A stretch of DNA of 64,000 bases from Acidimicrobiaceae bacterium. GTDB taxonomy: Bacteria; Actinomycetota; Acidimicrobiia; Acidimicrobiales; UBA8592. Below the pieces are notes generated by a model. It saw nothing but the letters and a program-made list of their open reading frames with translations. It made no database searches and was not told the DNA's origin. A program made the position numbers and the translations under genes. The stretch covers positions 7,395-71,394 of the forward strand of contig PAQG01000014.1 in NCBI GenBank assembly GCA_002709645.1. Reading direction: 5' to 3'. Shown here in pieces: positions 25,669 to 36,921 of the stretch; within the stretch, counting starts at the first letter, position 1; each line of letters opens with the position of its first letter.

Positions 25669-26706
25669 ATGAAATTATTACTTCTGCCTAGCTTTGTTCG
25701 CAGATTTATAATCATTATTCTTCTTGGTCCTTCACTGGTCTTTTCTTTTCTGTTTGTTGCTCTCTCAATCCTTTTTTACCCACTGGTTTTTATTCGTGGA
25801 AAAATTTCTCTATCAAAAAATTCGTCTACTCGGTATATTCGTTTTTCTTTAATGATCGTTTGGTACCTACTTATGGAGTGTTTGGGGACGATAATTGCCT
25901 TTATTCTTTGGGTGGGAACAACAGGTGGATATTTTATGCTCTCGCGTCCATCTCAAAGAATACATGCATTGGTTCAGTACAGGTGGGCCTGTTCTCTTCT
26001 GCTTGGTGTACGTCTTTTCTTTAATACAAGGATTATTTTTCCAGATTGTACGGTCTTCAATTCGGGTCCGATGTTGATCGCAGCACAGCACAGTAGTTTT
26101 TTTGATGCTTTAATTCCGACTGTCCTGTTAGGTAAAGGTGGTGGTTCTATTGTTCCTCGTCATGTACTTAAAAGTGGCCTTCTGCTCTCTCCATCTCTTG
26201 ATTTTTATGGAAATCGTCTACCAAATAAATTTGTTACGCGAAGTTCCACTACACGTTCTCTAGATATTTCAGGCGTGTATTCCATCGGTGAAGAATTACA
26301 TAAGGATGCGTGTGTTATTTTCCCTGAAGGAACTTTTTACTCTCCTAAACGATTTACAAAAGTAATTGAAAAATTACAGTTATCAGACCCTGAACGGGTT
26401 GGTGAAGTTTCACAGTTAAATCATTTGCTTCCTGTAAAACCTGGTGGGATTTTAGCTCTAGTGTCATCTGCTCCAAATGCAGATTTAGTAATGGTTGGAC
26501 ATTATGGGTTGAGTTCTTTTAGTTCGTTTAAAGAAATCATAAATAACATTCCTTTTCAAAATCCTATAGAAATTTACGTGAAACGGATTCCGTCCGCTTG
26601 CTTACCTTCAGATACCTCTGCGTGTTTGAAATTTATAGATAATGAGTGGCTCAACATAGATAACTGGTTACAAAGTAAGATTAGGAACTATGAATGCTCC
26701 TATTGA
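25669..26706 (+). CDS. Lysophospholipid acyltransferase (PlsC-like)
   Basis: A 345-residue membrane-associated acyltransferase. Two to three hydrophobic segments at the N-terminus (about 10-45 and 60-90) are followed by the catalytic HSSFFD (H-x4-D, 141-146) and the substrate-binding FPEGTF (218-223). These are the hallmark blocks of 1-acylglycerol-3-phosphate acyltransferases. It would add the second fatty acid in phospholipid synthesis, or act on a related lipid. The end overlaps the next gene by 17 bases, so expression is coupled to the phosphatase. Confidence 0.85.
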   Translation: MKLLLLPSFVRRFIIIILLGPSLVFSFLFVALSILFYPLVFIRGKISLSKNSSTRYIRFSLMIVWYLLMECLGTIIAFILWVGTTGGYFMLSRPSQRIHALVQYRWACSLLLGVRLFFNTRIIFPDCTVFNSGPMLIAAQHSSFFDALIPTVLLGKGGGSIVPRHVLKSGLLLSPSLDFYGNRLPNKFVTRSSTTRSLDISGVYSIGEELHKDACVIFPEGTFYSPKRFTKVIEKLQLSDPERVGEVSQLNHLLPVKPGGILALVSSAPNADLVMVGHYGLSSFSSFKEIINNIPFQNPIEIYVKRIPSACLPSDTSACLKFIDNEWLNIDNWLQSKIRNYECSY

Positions 26707-27460
26707 AACAGACCTTTTGGAATTTGCAGCAAGGGTTTCCTCTGAAGCTGCTACTTTGACTTTAAATTGGTTCCAAAAAACAGATCTTCAAGTTGAATTA
26801 AAAAAGGATCAGACTGAAGTTACCGATGCTGATAAAGCTGTTGAAGATTACCTTCGGAACGCTATAGGAAACCAGTTTCCCCACGACACTATTATTGGAG
26901 AAGAGCATGAAAACGCTAATGGGTCATCAACTAGAAAATGGATTATTGATCCAATTGACGGAACTGCTTCGTTTGTAAGAGGGGTTCCTCTTTACAGTTC
27001 GTTATTAGCTCTTATTGATGAACATGGTCCAGCAATAGGCGCCATTCATTTGCCTGCTCTTGGAGACTATGTCATTGCAGGACGAGGTTTAGGAGCACAG
27101 AGTTCTAGATCCAATCTTTCGGTCTCTACTATTAAAGATATTGAAAAAAGTTGTATTTCTTCTAGTAGTTTCGACATGCCATGGTGGCCGGAAAAACCAT
27201 TAACTGCGATTCTTTCATCCGGTGCAAAAACACGAACTTGGGGTGATGGTTACGGATATTTTCTAGTTGCAACGGGCCAAATAGAAGCAATGATTGACCC
27301 CTCACTTTACATTTATGATATTGCTCCAATGTTGACCGTCATACCGGAATGTGGCGGTTCAATTACTACTTGGACCGGTCAATCCACATTGTTGGATAGC
27401 GAGGGATGGGTAGCTACAAATGGTCACATTCACGACGATTTATTATCTCTTTTGCAATAA
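26690..27460 (+). CDS. Inositol-monophosphatase-family phosphatase
   Basis: A 256-residue lithium-sensitive-type phosphatase. The metal sites are visible: GEEHEN (70-75) and DPIDGTASF (87-95), then a C-terminal aspartate region (IYDIAPM) that usually binds the third metal. In actinobacteria family members act on myo-inositol phosphates or as histidinol-phosphate phosphatase (HisN). Neighbours do not decide; a preceding acyltransferase favours lipid or inositol metabolism only weakly. The start overlaps plsC by 17 bases. It converges with the NAD-binding gene, 11 bases apart. Confidence 0.85.
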   Translation: MNAPIETDLLEFAARVSSEAATLTLNWFQKTDLQVELKKDQTEVTDADKAVEDYLRNAIGNQFPHDTIIGEEHENANGSSTRKWIIDPIDGTASFVRGVPLYSSLLALIDEHGPAIGAIHLPALGDYVIAGRGLGAQSSRSNLSVSTIKDIEKSCISSSSFDMPWWPEKPLTAILSSGAKTRTWGDGYGYFLVATGQIEAMIDPSLYIYDIAPMLTVIPECGGSITTWTGQSTLLDSEGWVATNGHIHDDLLSLLQ

Positions 27461-27471
27461 GTTATTCCGCC

Positions 27472-28461
27472 CTATTTAGTCAATCCATCAAATTCAACTG
27501 TTTTTATGCCCTTCTGGGTTACTTTATTTAAAAAATCTGTTGAATCAACAATACTTGCTACTCCTCCTGTGGTTGGAGTAACTGTCAAGTCGTTTAGTGT
27601 CTCCACGATAGTTTCTAAAACGATTGCTGTAGCTGTAGAGGGAGGACTCACGGCCCCTAGCACACGCGTGGTTCGTTCATTTTCTAATCTTCCTCGTACT
27701 TCTACTCGAACTGCCCCTATACCTCCATCATTATGGGGCGGAGTCAACATTGGGAGCCAAGCGGTAAATCTGTCCTGCCGTGTTGCTGAGAGTCTAGATG
27801 TGATTCGAGAACTATTAGGAAATAAAGGTTGTAGTAACAATGCTTCAGGAAGAGCTGCTCTATAGCAATCTGATCCTGCAATGGGTTCAGGAAACCACAC
27901 TAATTCCCTTCCGGAACCACCTGGCCGTCGAACCCATTTACCATCCCACCAGTCCAAAGAGGGCCTTTTGATTGCTCGATGATGTTGCTTTGCGCAAGCT
28001 GATCCGCCAGTTCCATCTTTGGCTATATGAATTTCGTCAACGTGGTCAAATTCTTTAGCTGCAAAATGTGTTAGGGCACAGGTTAAGCCTGGAGAAAATC
28101 CTGCACCAACAATAATTGAGGCATTGTTTTCATCTGCTAATGGTTTTAGTTTTAATAACCCTGAAATATCACTAATTCTGTCAGACGTTGAAATGATAGA
28201 TATACCTTTTTTAATGGCTCGTTGTGCAACTTCTAAGTGTTGTCCAGCTGGTGAGGTAATGATGAGAATAGCTATTTCATTTTCTTCTATTCTTGGATTT
28301 TGTGATGTAAAAAAATTCTCATCTAATTCATCGATGAGTGAAACCGTTTTTGACAAATTAACATCATATAAATAAATAGGGTTTTTAATTTTTGATCGAT
28401 TAAACCGTTGAACCAATTGGGATCCCACCGACCCTAAACCAAAAACTCCAATTGATGTCAT
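27472..28461 (-). CDS. NAD(P)-binding dehydrogenase-like protein (saccharopine/homoserine dehydrogenase-like)
   Basis: A 329-residue protein starting with a Rossmann loop GLGSVG (8-13), then strand-helix repeats with IISTSDRI, and GAGFSPGLTCAL, a segment seen in saccharopine-dehydrogenase-like and DapB-like proteins. The C-terminal half has no catalytic motif I recognise. It probably works with NAD(P) on an amino-acid-like substrate, but this is a family-level statement only. The start follows the stop of a 42-codon membrane-peptide gene by 9 bases, so the two are probably co-transcribed. Confidence 0.65.
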   Translation of the reverse strand: MTSIGVFGLGSVGSQLVQRFNRSKIKNPIYLYDVNLSKTVSLIDELDENFFTSQNPRIEENEIAILIITSPAGQHLEVAQRAIKKGISIISTSDRISDISGLLKLKPLADENNASIIVGAGFSPGLTCALTHFAAKEFDHVDEIHIAKDGTGGSACAKQHHRAIKRPSLDWWDGKWVRRPGGSGRELVWFPEPIAGSDCYRAALPEALLLQPLFPNSSRITSRLSATRQDRFTAWLPMLTPPHNDGGIGAVRVEVRGRLENERTTRVLGAVSPPSTATAIVLETIVETLNDLTVTPTTGGVASIVDSTDFLNKVTQKGIKTVEFDGLTK

Positions 28462-28470
28462 GATCGGTAT

Positions 28471-28599
28471 TTAGTCAGTTTCTAAATTTCGCCATCCGCC
28501 ACTTTGTAACGGAACACTACCTGATTCACGTGCTTTAATAATCACCGATATTGCAACTGCCCCTAAAAGTGCTACAAATCCTCTAAATAGTAGCCTCAT
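28471..28599 (-). CDS. Small hypothetical membrane protein, 42 residues
   Basis: Too short for usual gene-calling. The ATG at 28599 lies behind a good GGAGTGACGAC ribosome site. The product has a short basic start, a hydrophobic segment of about 16 residues (GFVALLGAVAISVII), then a polar tail. The stop is 9 bases before the NAD-binding gene, and the tRNA-Ile gene is upstream. The ribosome site, the membrane segment and the spacing support a real gene. No homologue is known to me. Confidence 0.5.
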   Translation of the reverse strand: MRLLFRGFVALLGAVAISVIIKARESGSVPLQSGGWRNLETD

Positions 28600-28681
28600 G
28601 TCGTCACTCCATATGTTTGTAAGAGAAGCATAATGTTTAGATTTTACTCAATCTGCATTATTTTGAAAATCTACAATTGTG

Positions 28682-28755
<74 letters not shown>

Positions 28756-28838
28756 ATTTACTCGCTGCAAGCACTCTACGATATCGCACAGAGTTAAAAG
28801 AACACGGTAGTGGACTTAAAGAGAAACAGAAACCTTCA

Positions 28839-29483
28839 TTACCTGACTCGACGCCGGCGGAGTCTTCGTGGAGGGGCGGGACGAACTGTTTCTTCTTCAA
28901 TCATTGTTAGGCGTAACCCACCAGTAAGATCACTTATCAAATTAAAGATTAAGCACATTAAAACATTCATTGTGGATCCAGCGATAGCTAGAACAAGGCC
29001 ACCAAGTGCATATCCTTTAAAAATTTGTTTTCCATCAAATGTAAACGTATCTAATGCGAATAATTCTGTTATTAATGTTTCTAGTTTTCCTACAGTTCCT
29101 GATGATTCAGCTACTCCCCAAACCATGAATCCAGCGATAAGGAAAATAGCCCATAGACATGCATAAAAAAGAATTGATATTTTTAAAACTGACCATACTT
29201 CGATATGTCTCACAATTCTTCTTACTCGGCGTGCTTGTAGTTTAACCCTTCTCCTTTTTTCAAAAATAGATATTTTTCTCTGTTTTTTAGGACGTGGAGG
29301 TGGGAATCCTATCTTTCCAAAGAATTTTTCTTCTGCTTTGGTTAAATCGGCACCTGGGTATACATCTTCCTGTGTTTCTAAAATTGTCTGATTATCAACA
29401 GAATCAATCACTACTGATTCTTCTTGATTATCCATTCCAATTTCATCTTTATTGTTTGTGATGCCATTTTGTGTATCAGCCAT
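28839..29483 (-). CDS. DUF3566 transmembrane protein downstream of gyrA
   Basis: A 214-residue protein. Residues 1 to about 80 are acidic and disordered, then a basic KKQRKISIFEKRRRVKLQARR stretch of which 20 or so residues are strongly positive, then a DUF3566 domain with two membrane helices (about 100-122 and 155-178) and a basic C-terminus. The family is conserved next to gyrA in actinobacteria; its function is not established. It follows gyrA after 74 bases on the same strand and precedes tRNA-Ile. Confidence 0.85.
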   Translation of the reverse strand: MADTQNGITNNKDEIGMDNQEESVVIDSVDNQTILETQEDVYPGADLTKAEEKFFGKIGFPPPRPKKQRKISIFEKRRRVKLQARRVRRIVRHIEVWSVLKISILFYACLWAIFLIAGFMVWGVAESSGTVGKLETLITELFALDTFTFDGKQIFKGYALGGLVLAIAGSTMNVLMCLIFNLISDLTGGLRLTMIEEETVRPAPPRRLRRRRVR

Positions 29484-29557
29484 TATGCGTAGTGTAGGTG
29501 ACGTGTGGGGTTATAGGGATGGCATACCCTTAATGAACCTTTAATTCTCTTCTTAGT

Positions 29558-32032
29558 TTATGAATCTATTGATGTTTCTGCTAGTTCGCCATCTTGGATA
29601 ACAGGTGCTATTGCTGTAACTTGTACCCCATCTTCGACGGCCATAAGTTTTACACCAGTCGCACTTCTTCCTTGAACCGAAATAGAACTTACTTGCATTC
29701 GTATTATGACTCCATTAGATGAAATCATAAAAACTTCGTCATCATCTCCAACTGCTCTACTTGCTACTACTTTTCCTCGATCTTCTGAAAGTTTGATTCC
29801 TACAACACCTTGACCAGCTCTGTGTTTCGGGTTGAAATTTTCCATTTCTGTTCTTTTGCCAAATCCTTTATCAGTAACTATTAAAAGGGTTTTTGCTTCT
29901 CTTGCAATGCTGACAGCTACAACTTCATCTTCTGCTTTTAACTTGATTCCTCGTACTCCCCCAGCTGATCTTCCCATTGGACGAGCTTCTTTTTCATGGA
30001 ACCGCATTACTTTTCCATTAGAACTCACAAGGCATATGTCATCTTCACCAGTTGTTGGAATAACCCGAACTAATTCATCACCTTCTTTTAAGTTAATCGC
30101 TATTAAGCCTTTGGAGCGAGACTTGTCATATTCTGTAAATTTTGTTTTTTTAACCTGTCCTTTTCTGGTTGCAAAAACTAAAAACCGGTTTGTTTCATAA
30201 TCTCTAGTATCAATTACTGCTGCTACTTTTTCTTCTGGTGATAACTGTAAAAGATTTACAATTGCTGTACCTCTAGCTGTTCGCCCCATTGTCGGAATTT
30301 GATGAGCCTTTAATCTATATACTTTTCCTAAATTGGTAAAGAAAAGAAGATATGCGTGAGCAGATGTATGCAAAATTGTCGTAATTAAGTCTTCGTCTTT
30401 AAGAGCAGCTCCTGCTACTCCTCTTCCACCTCTTCCTTGGCTTCGAAATTCATCACTAGAAACTGTTTTTACATACCCACCAGCGCTTAATGAAAAGACA
30501 AGATCTTCATCTTCTATTAAGTCCTCTATTAAAAAATCTCCAGGGTCAGCAACAAGTTCTGTTCTTCTTTCATTTGAAAATTCGTCACGTATCTCAGTAA
30601 GTTCCTCGATGATAATATTTCGTAAGATTTTCTCATCAGCAAGAATTGCTTGGAGTTCTATTATGGCTGCAGTAAGTTCACTTACTTTTTCTTCTATTTG
30701 ATCTCTTCCTAGTCGTGTTAGACGTCCTAGTTGCATATCTAAAATATGATTCGTTTGTATTTCACTGAAATCAAATGGTTCAGCCATTAAAGCTTCTCTT
30801 GCAGTTGCCCGATCTTCACTTGCTCTTATCGTTGTAATAATCTCATCAATCATGCCGATCGCTTTTAAAAGGCCTGTATTGATATGAAGTTCGTGTTCAG
30901 CTTTTTCAAGCCGATATTCAGTTCTTCTGGTTACTATTTCAATCTGATGCTTAACCCAGCATGTCAAGGCATCAAGAAGTGTCATTGTTCTGGGAACACC
31001 GTCATCTAACGCAACCATATTTACAGGAAATGATGTTTGTAAAGGGGTTCCTTTGTATAGCTGATTCAGGATAACTAATGCGGGGGCATCTTTTTTAAGT
31101 TCAAAGACAAGTCTTGTTTTTCCTTTAGCTGATTCATTTCTAATTAACCGTATTCCTTCAAGGTCTTTACGATCTACTAATGCTGCTGCTTTTTCTTCAA
31201 TTGTTTCAACACTTGTCTGATATGGAATTTCTGTGACTACTATCTGATCATATTTTCCACCTTCAATAATTTCCGCTTTAGCGCGGACTTTAATAGAACC
31301 ACGGCCAGTCATATATGCCTGGTAGATGCCAGAATGGCCTAATATTTCTCCTCCTGTTGGGAAATCAGGTCCTTTAATATATTCCATAAGATCTTTAATG
31401 GTTGCATCCGGGTTATTTATAAGGTGTATTGCTGCATCCGCAACTTCTTGAAGATTATGGGGTGGGATATTTGTTGCCATTCCAACAGCTATGCCCTGTC
31501 CTCCATTTACAAGAAGGTTAGGAAACCTTGATGGAAGAACTTTTGGTTCTTGCGATGATCCATCAAAGTTGTCTAAAAAATCAACCGTTTCTTCATCTAT
31601 TCCTTCCATCATTTTCATTGCTAAAGCAGAGAGTCGACTTTCTGTATATCTCATTGCTGCAGCACCATCGTTTGGAGATCCAAAATTTCCATGTGGGTCA
31701 ATAAGTGGGTGCCTTAAAGACCAGATTTGTCCCATTCGAACTAGTGCTTCATAAATAGCACTATCTCCATGTGGGTGATAGTGCCCCATTACTTCACCAA
31801 CCACAGTTGCACATTTAACATGTGATCTATCTGGACGAACATTTGTGTCATACATTCCCCAAAGAATGCGGCGGTGGACTGGTTTTAATCCATCTCTTGC
31901 ATCTGGGAGTGCGCGAGCAACAATAACGGACATTGCATAATCAAGAAATGATTGTTCCATTTCTTGTTGTATTTCAACGTCTTCCACTCCTTTATTTTGT
32001 TCATTAGGAGATGAAATATCAGTATCGCTCAT
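29558..32032 (-). CDS. gyrA: DNA gyrase subunit A
   Basis: An 824-residue subunit of type II topoisomerase. The catalytic tyrosine is Tyr129 in MRYTE, with the GDSAIYEALVRM quinolone-pocket region before it (Ser91 and Glu95 at the positions of E. coli Ser83 and Asp87). The GyrA-box-like GRGGRG is in the C-terminal beta-propeller, which wraps DNA for negative supercoiling. The length and blade repeats are complete. It starts 17 bases after the gyrB stop, so gyrB-gyrA form an operon. No intein is visible. Confidence 0.98.
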   Translation of the reverse strand: MSDTDISSPNEQNKGVEDVEIQQEMEQSFLDYAMSVIVARALPDARDGLKPVHRRILWGMYDTNVRPDRSHVKCATVVGEVMGHYHPHGDSAIYEALVRMGQIWSLRHPLIDPHGNFGSPNDGAAAMRYTESRLSALAMKMMEGIDEETVDFLDNFDGSSQEPKVLPSRFPNLLVNGGQGIAVGMATNIPPHNLQEVADAAIHLINNPDATIKDLMEYIKGPDFPTGGEILGHSGIYQAYMTGRGSIKVRAKAEIIEGGKYDQIVVTEIPYQTSVETIEEKAAALVDRKDLEGIRLIRNESAKGKTRLVFELKKDAPALVILNQLYKGTPLQTSFPVNMVALDDGVPRTMTLLDALTCWVKHQIEIVTRRTEYRLEKAEHELHINTGLLKAIGMIDEIITTIRASEDRATAREALMAEPFDFSEIQTNHILDMQLGRLTRLGRDQIEEKVSELTAAIIELQAILADEKILRNIIIEELTEIRDEFSNERRTELVADPGDFLIEDLIEDEDLVFSLSAGGYVKTVSSDEFRSQGRGGRGVAGAALKDEDLITTILHTSAHAYLLFFTNLGKVYRLKAHQIPTMGRTARGTAIVNLLQLSPEEKVAAVIDTRDYETNRFLVFATRKGQVKKTKFTEYDKSRSKGLIAINLKEGDELVRVIPTTGEDDICLVSSNGKVMRFHEKEARPMGRSAGGVRGIKLKAEDEVVAVSIAREAKTLLIVTDKGFGKRTEMENFNPKHRAGQGVVGIKLSEDRGKVVASRAVGDDDEVFMISSNGVIIRMQVSSISVQGRSATGVKLMAVEDGVQVTAIAPVIQDGELAETSIDS

Positions 32033-32049
32033 GTCTTCCTTTAATTAGT

Positions 32050-34008
<1,959 letters not shown>

Positions 34009-34150
34009 TTATTGTGAAATTCCGTAAAATGATCGGCTCTTTTTTATAAAACCCGAGGTCAGAGGGGTAAATCACAAGAATATAATTCTATCATTTTTAG
34101 GTGTTCGATAGGGGTTTACTCAGCGAATTTTCCGTTGATTTTAACTTAAA

Positions 34151-34477
34151 TTAGTTTTCTTTTTTCAGCCGAATTTTTGTTTCTTTTATTGAAGTATTTG
34201 GAAGTGTTGTGTTTATTTTTTCGATAATATTTTCATTTCTCCATTGAAGTTCTTTGGCGACTGCTGAGTCGTCGACTTGAATGTACAAACAGTTGTTTTT
34301 TATATGCGTTGGACGGCTGTATTCTGCTAGTTTTTCACCGATAATGCTTACCCAATTTTCAAAAATTTGATCAATTTCATCCGTAGATGTTCCTGCTAAT
34401 TTATGCATAAGTGAATTTAAAAGAGTGTTTATTTTTTGTGGTTGCTTTTTTTTGTTGTATGAGGATTCCCAGGTCAT
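34151..34477 (-). CDS. dciA: DciA (DUF721) replicative helicase-associated protein
   Basis: A 108-residue protein with the DUF721 core: the FENWVSIIGEKLAEYSRP segment and a following LYIQVDDSAVAKELQW strand-helix. DciA loads DnaB in bacteria that lack DnaC; a DnaB gene without DnaC is present at 58327. It lies between recF and gyrB, the usual actinobacterial position, 13 bases after recF on the same strand. The N-terminus is lysine-rich and may bind DNA. Confidence 0.88.
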   Translation of the reverse strand: MTWESSYNKKKQPQKINTLLNSLMHKLAGTSTDEIDQIFENWVSIIGEKLAEYSRPTHIKNNCLYIQVDDSAVAKELQWRNENIIEKINTTLPNTSIKETKIRLKKEN

Positions 34478-34490
34478 TTTTTTATGTCTT

Positions 34491-35582
34491 TCATTGAAAA
34501 ATATTATTTTCAGTAATTTTCCCTTCTTTTACATACAAATATTTTGATGTAGAATTTTTTTCCGGTTCAAGAGCTGTAGTTATGAATGTTTGATCCGCTA
34601 CAAGTAACTGTAAAAGTGATTTTGTTCGGTATTCATCAAGTTCTGAAAAAACATCGTCGAGAAGTAAAATTGGTTTTGTTTTATGGACATCATTTAATAA
34701 ATGGTGTCCAGCGACACGTAATGCTAATGAGATTGTCCTTTGTTCTCCTTGTGATGCATGAGTGCGAGCCGGCATATTAGCTAGTTCAATATGTATTTCA
34801 TCTCTATGGGGTCCAATAAGTGTTGTTCCTCTTCTAATTTCATCATTACGAATAGTTAAAAGAGTGTTTTGTAATCCTTTTTCCATCCATTCTGGTTTAT
34901 AAATGAGATCTATTTCTTTTTTGTTCCCCGCTAGTTCTAAGTATGATTTTTTTGCTGATTGAGTAATTTGAGTAAGTGTGTTTTTTCTTTTGGTACCCCA
35001 CTCGTGACTTAAATCATTAAATTTTTCACTCCAAACATCCAGAGTTTTTTCTTCCTCTTTATTTAGTCGTCCCTTTCCTTGTTTTAATAAAGCATTCCTT
35101 TGTTTTAAAACTGTTTCTAAATCCATTCGAAGTTTCATGTTTTTAGGATGGCTTTGAACTATTAGATCATCGATATAGTTTCTTCTACCTGTTGGCCCAG
35201 CTTTAACCAAAGAAAGGTCATCTGGTCCAAAAACCGTAATTGGAATCAAACCAATTAAATTTCTTATAGGTCTTATTCTTTGTTTATTTACAGAAATGCT
35301 GTTTTGCCGTATTTTTGATATTTCGGCCTCAACTAAAAGTTCTCGTTCCTGGTGAATAATTTCAGCTCTAATAATAGCTGTTTCAGTCGTGTCTCGGATT
35401 AAGGCTTCTGCTGGAATCCCCCGAAACGAAGTTGCTGTTCCAAGATAGTTTATTGCTTCAATAAGATTTGTTTTCCCTTGGCCGTTAGCACCAAAAACAA
35501 TAGTTGTTCCTTTACTAAACGTTATTTCTTCATCGTTGTAGTTTCGAAAGTTCTGTAGCCAAAGACGGCGGACATGAACCAT
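34491..35582 (-). CDS. recF: DNA replication/repair protein RecF
   Basis: A 363-residue SMC-like ATPase that helps load RecA at stalled forks. Walker A is GANGQGKT (31-38), the ABC-type signature lies in SQGEQRTISLAL, and Walker B is ILLLDDVFSELD. Length matches the family. It begins 10 bases after the dnaN stop, so dnaN-recF-dciA are read together. A glycine-rich P-loop followed by the N-terminal LEAINY-like helix (LIEAINY) is typical of RecF. Confidence 0.97.
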   Translation of the reverse strand: MVHVRRLWLQNFRNYNDEEITFSKGTTIVFGANGQGKTNLIEAINYLGTATSFRGIPAEALIRDTTETAIIRAEIIHQERELLVEAEISKIRQNSISVNKQRIRPIRNLIGLIPITVFGPDDLSLVKAGPTGRRNYIDDLIVQSHPKNMKLRMDLETVLKQRNALLKQGKGRLNKEEEKTLDVWSEKFNDLSHEWGTKRKNTLTQITQSAKKSYLELAGNKKEIDLIYKPEWMEKGLQNTLLTIRNDEIRRGTTLIGPHRDEIHIELANMPARTHASQGEQRTISLALRVAGHHLLNDVHKTKPILLLDDVFSELDEYRTKSLLQLLVADQTFITTALEPEKNSTSKYLYVKEGKITENNIFQ

Positions 35583-35592
35583 AAAGTAACTC

Positions 35593-36684
35593 TTATGAAA
35601 TTCGAACAGGCATTAATAGATACAAAAATTCTTGATGTTCGTCTGCTTTTAATACAGCCGGTTTTTGATTATCTCGAGTTTCTAGTGTTATCTCTTCACC
35701 TGGCGCTATTTCTAATCCTTTTAATAAATATTCAGCATTGAAAGCAATTGTTAAATCATCACCGATATAACTTGCATCTACGGTTTCATGAGCTTCACCA
35801 ATATCTTGTGTTTTAGCTATTAATTGCAGGCCCGAAACCGTCATTTCTAAACGAATTGGAGTTGCTTCTTGAGCTAGAAGACGGACTCTTTTTACTGCAT
35901 CTCTTAGTTCGCTGCGGTTTGCGGTCATTTTATTGGGGTTATCTTCCGGCACAAGCCTTTTATAATCTGGAAATTCCCCTTCTATTAAACGGGTGGTCAT
36001 TTTTACATTATTGACAACAAATGAGGCTTCTTTATCTCCTAAATGAAGTGAAACTTCTTTATTTCCTTCTAGTAATCGAGCAAGTTCAGTGAGTGCTCTT
36101 GAAGGAACCAGTATTGGTGGTTGTCCTGCTAATAAGGATGATCCTGGCATATCTCTTACTGCAAGACGATATGAGTCTGTAGCGACGAGCCGAAATCCTT
36201 CTTTTTCTGCAACCATATAAACTCCAGTAAGAATTGGTCGAGAATCGTCTGAAGAAGCAGCAGGTGTAACTTGTTCTAACGCTTTAACAAGCATTGTTGC
36301 ATCAACATTTACTGGTTCGGAAGCTATTTCATCAAATATCGGATATTCATCTGAAGGGATGGTTCTAAGGGCGAATTCACTTCTTCCTGCAATTACTTGT
36401 AGATCAGTTTCTTCAACTGTTAAATCAACAATTCCATCTTCAACTGATCGGACAACATCTGACAATAGTTTTGCTGGAATAACAGAAACTCCATCTTTTT
36501 CTCCAGCAACATCAACTGTGACCGTAATTGTTAAATCAAGGTCGCTGCCTGTTATAACTAAAATATTTTTTTCTAAATGTAAATGTAAGCCATTCAAAAC
36601 TGGCAATGTAGCTCTATTTGTAACGGCTTTACCTGCTGTATTTAATGCTTCAACCAGGTCATCGCGATCGCATCGAAATTTCAC
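35593..36684 (-). CDS. dnaN: DNA polymerase III beta sliding clamp
   Basis: A 363-residue clamp of three structurally similar domains. The first starts with MKFRCDRDDLVEAL; the second holds ILTGVYMV and VATDSYRLAVR; the C-terminal end is the family's LLMPVRIS. The clamp forms a ring that tethers the polymerase. Length is complete. The 237-base gap upstream, between it and the dnaA stop, holds DnaA-box-like repeats and is a candidate origin. A GGAGAACTCC-like ribosome site is seen next to the start at 36684. Confidence 0.98.
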   Translation of the reverse strand: MKFRCDRDDLVEALNTAGKAVTNRATLPVLNGLHLHLEKNILVITGSDLDLTITVTVDVAGEKDGVSVIPAKLLSDVVRSVEDGIVDLTVEETDLQVIAGRSEFALRTIPSDEYPIFDEIASEPVNVDATMLVKALEQVTPAASSDDSRPILTGVYMVAEKEGFRLVATDSYRLAVRDMPGSSLLAGQPPILVPSRALTELARLLEGNKEVSLHLGDKEASFVVNNVKMTTRLIEGEFPDYKRLVPEDNPNKMTANRSELRDAVKRVRLLAQEATPIRLEMTVSGLQLIAKTQDIGEAHETVDASYIGDDLTIAFNAEYLLKGLEIAPGEEITLETRDNQKPAVLKADEHQEFLYLLMPVRIS

Positions 36685-36921
36685 TTGTGGAGAACTCCTT
36701 ATTTGTATATTTGTGTTTTAAATGTTTAGTAATAGTAGTAGGTGTGTGGGTATGTGGGTAATACCCTATTTACCCTGTTCAAGAGGTTGTCAAGCATGTG
36801 GAATAATTGTTAATTATCTTAGTAATCCACAGTGTTCTAATTATTCTTTTGAAGATAAATTTTTATTAAAGATCTTATTGTCAACAGTTTACACATGCTG
36901 CTACGGTGCCTGTGGAACAAA
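36685..36921. other. Candidate oriC, dnaN-dnaA gap
   Basis: This 237-base gap holds DnaA-box-like 9-mers: TGTGGGTAT (36745-36753), TGTGGGTAA (36753-36761, one mismatch from TGTGGATAA), TGTGGAATA (36797-36805), TAATCCACA (36823-36831, one mismatch from TTATCCACA), and TGTGGAACA (36911-36919). An AT-rich stretch lies at about 36837-36880, as expected of an unwinding element. In Streptomyces and mycobacteria oriC lies in this gap. The box list is by eye, so some boxes may be chance. Confidence 0.6.
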
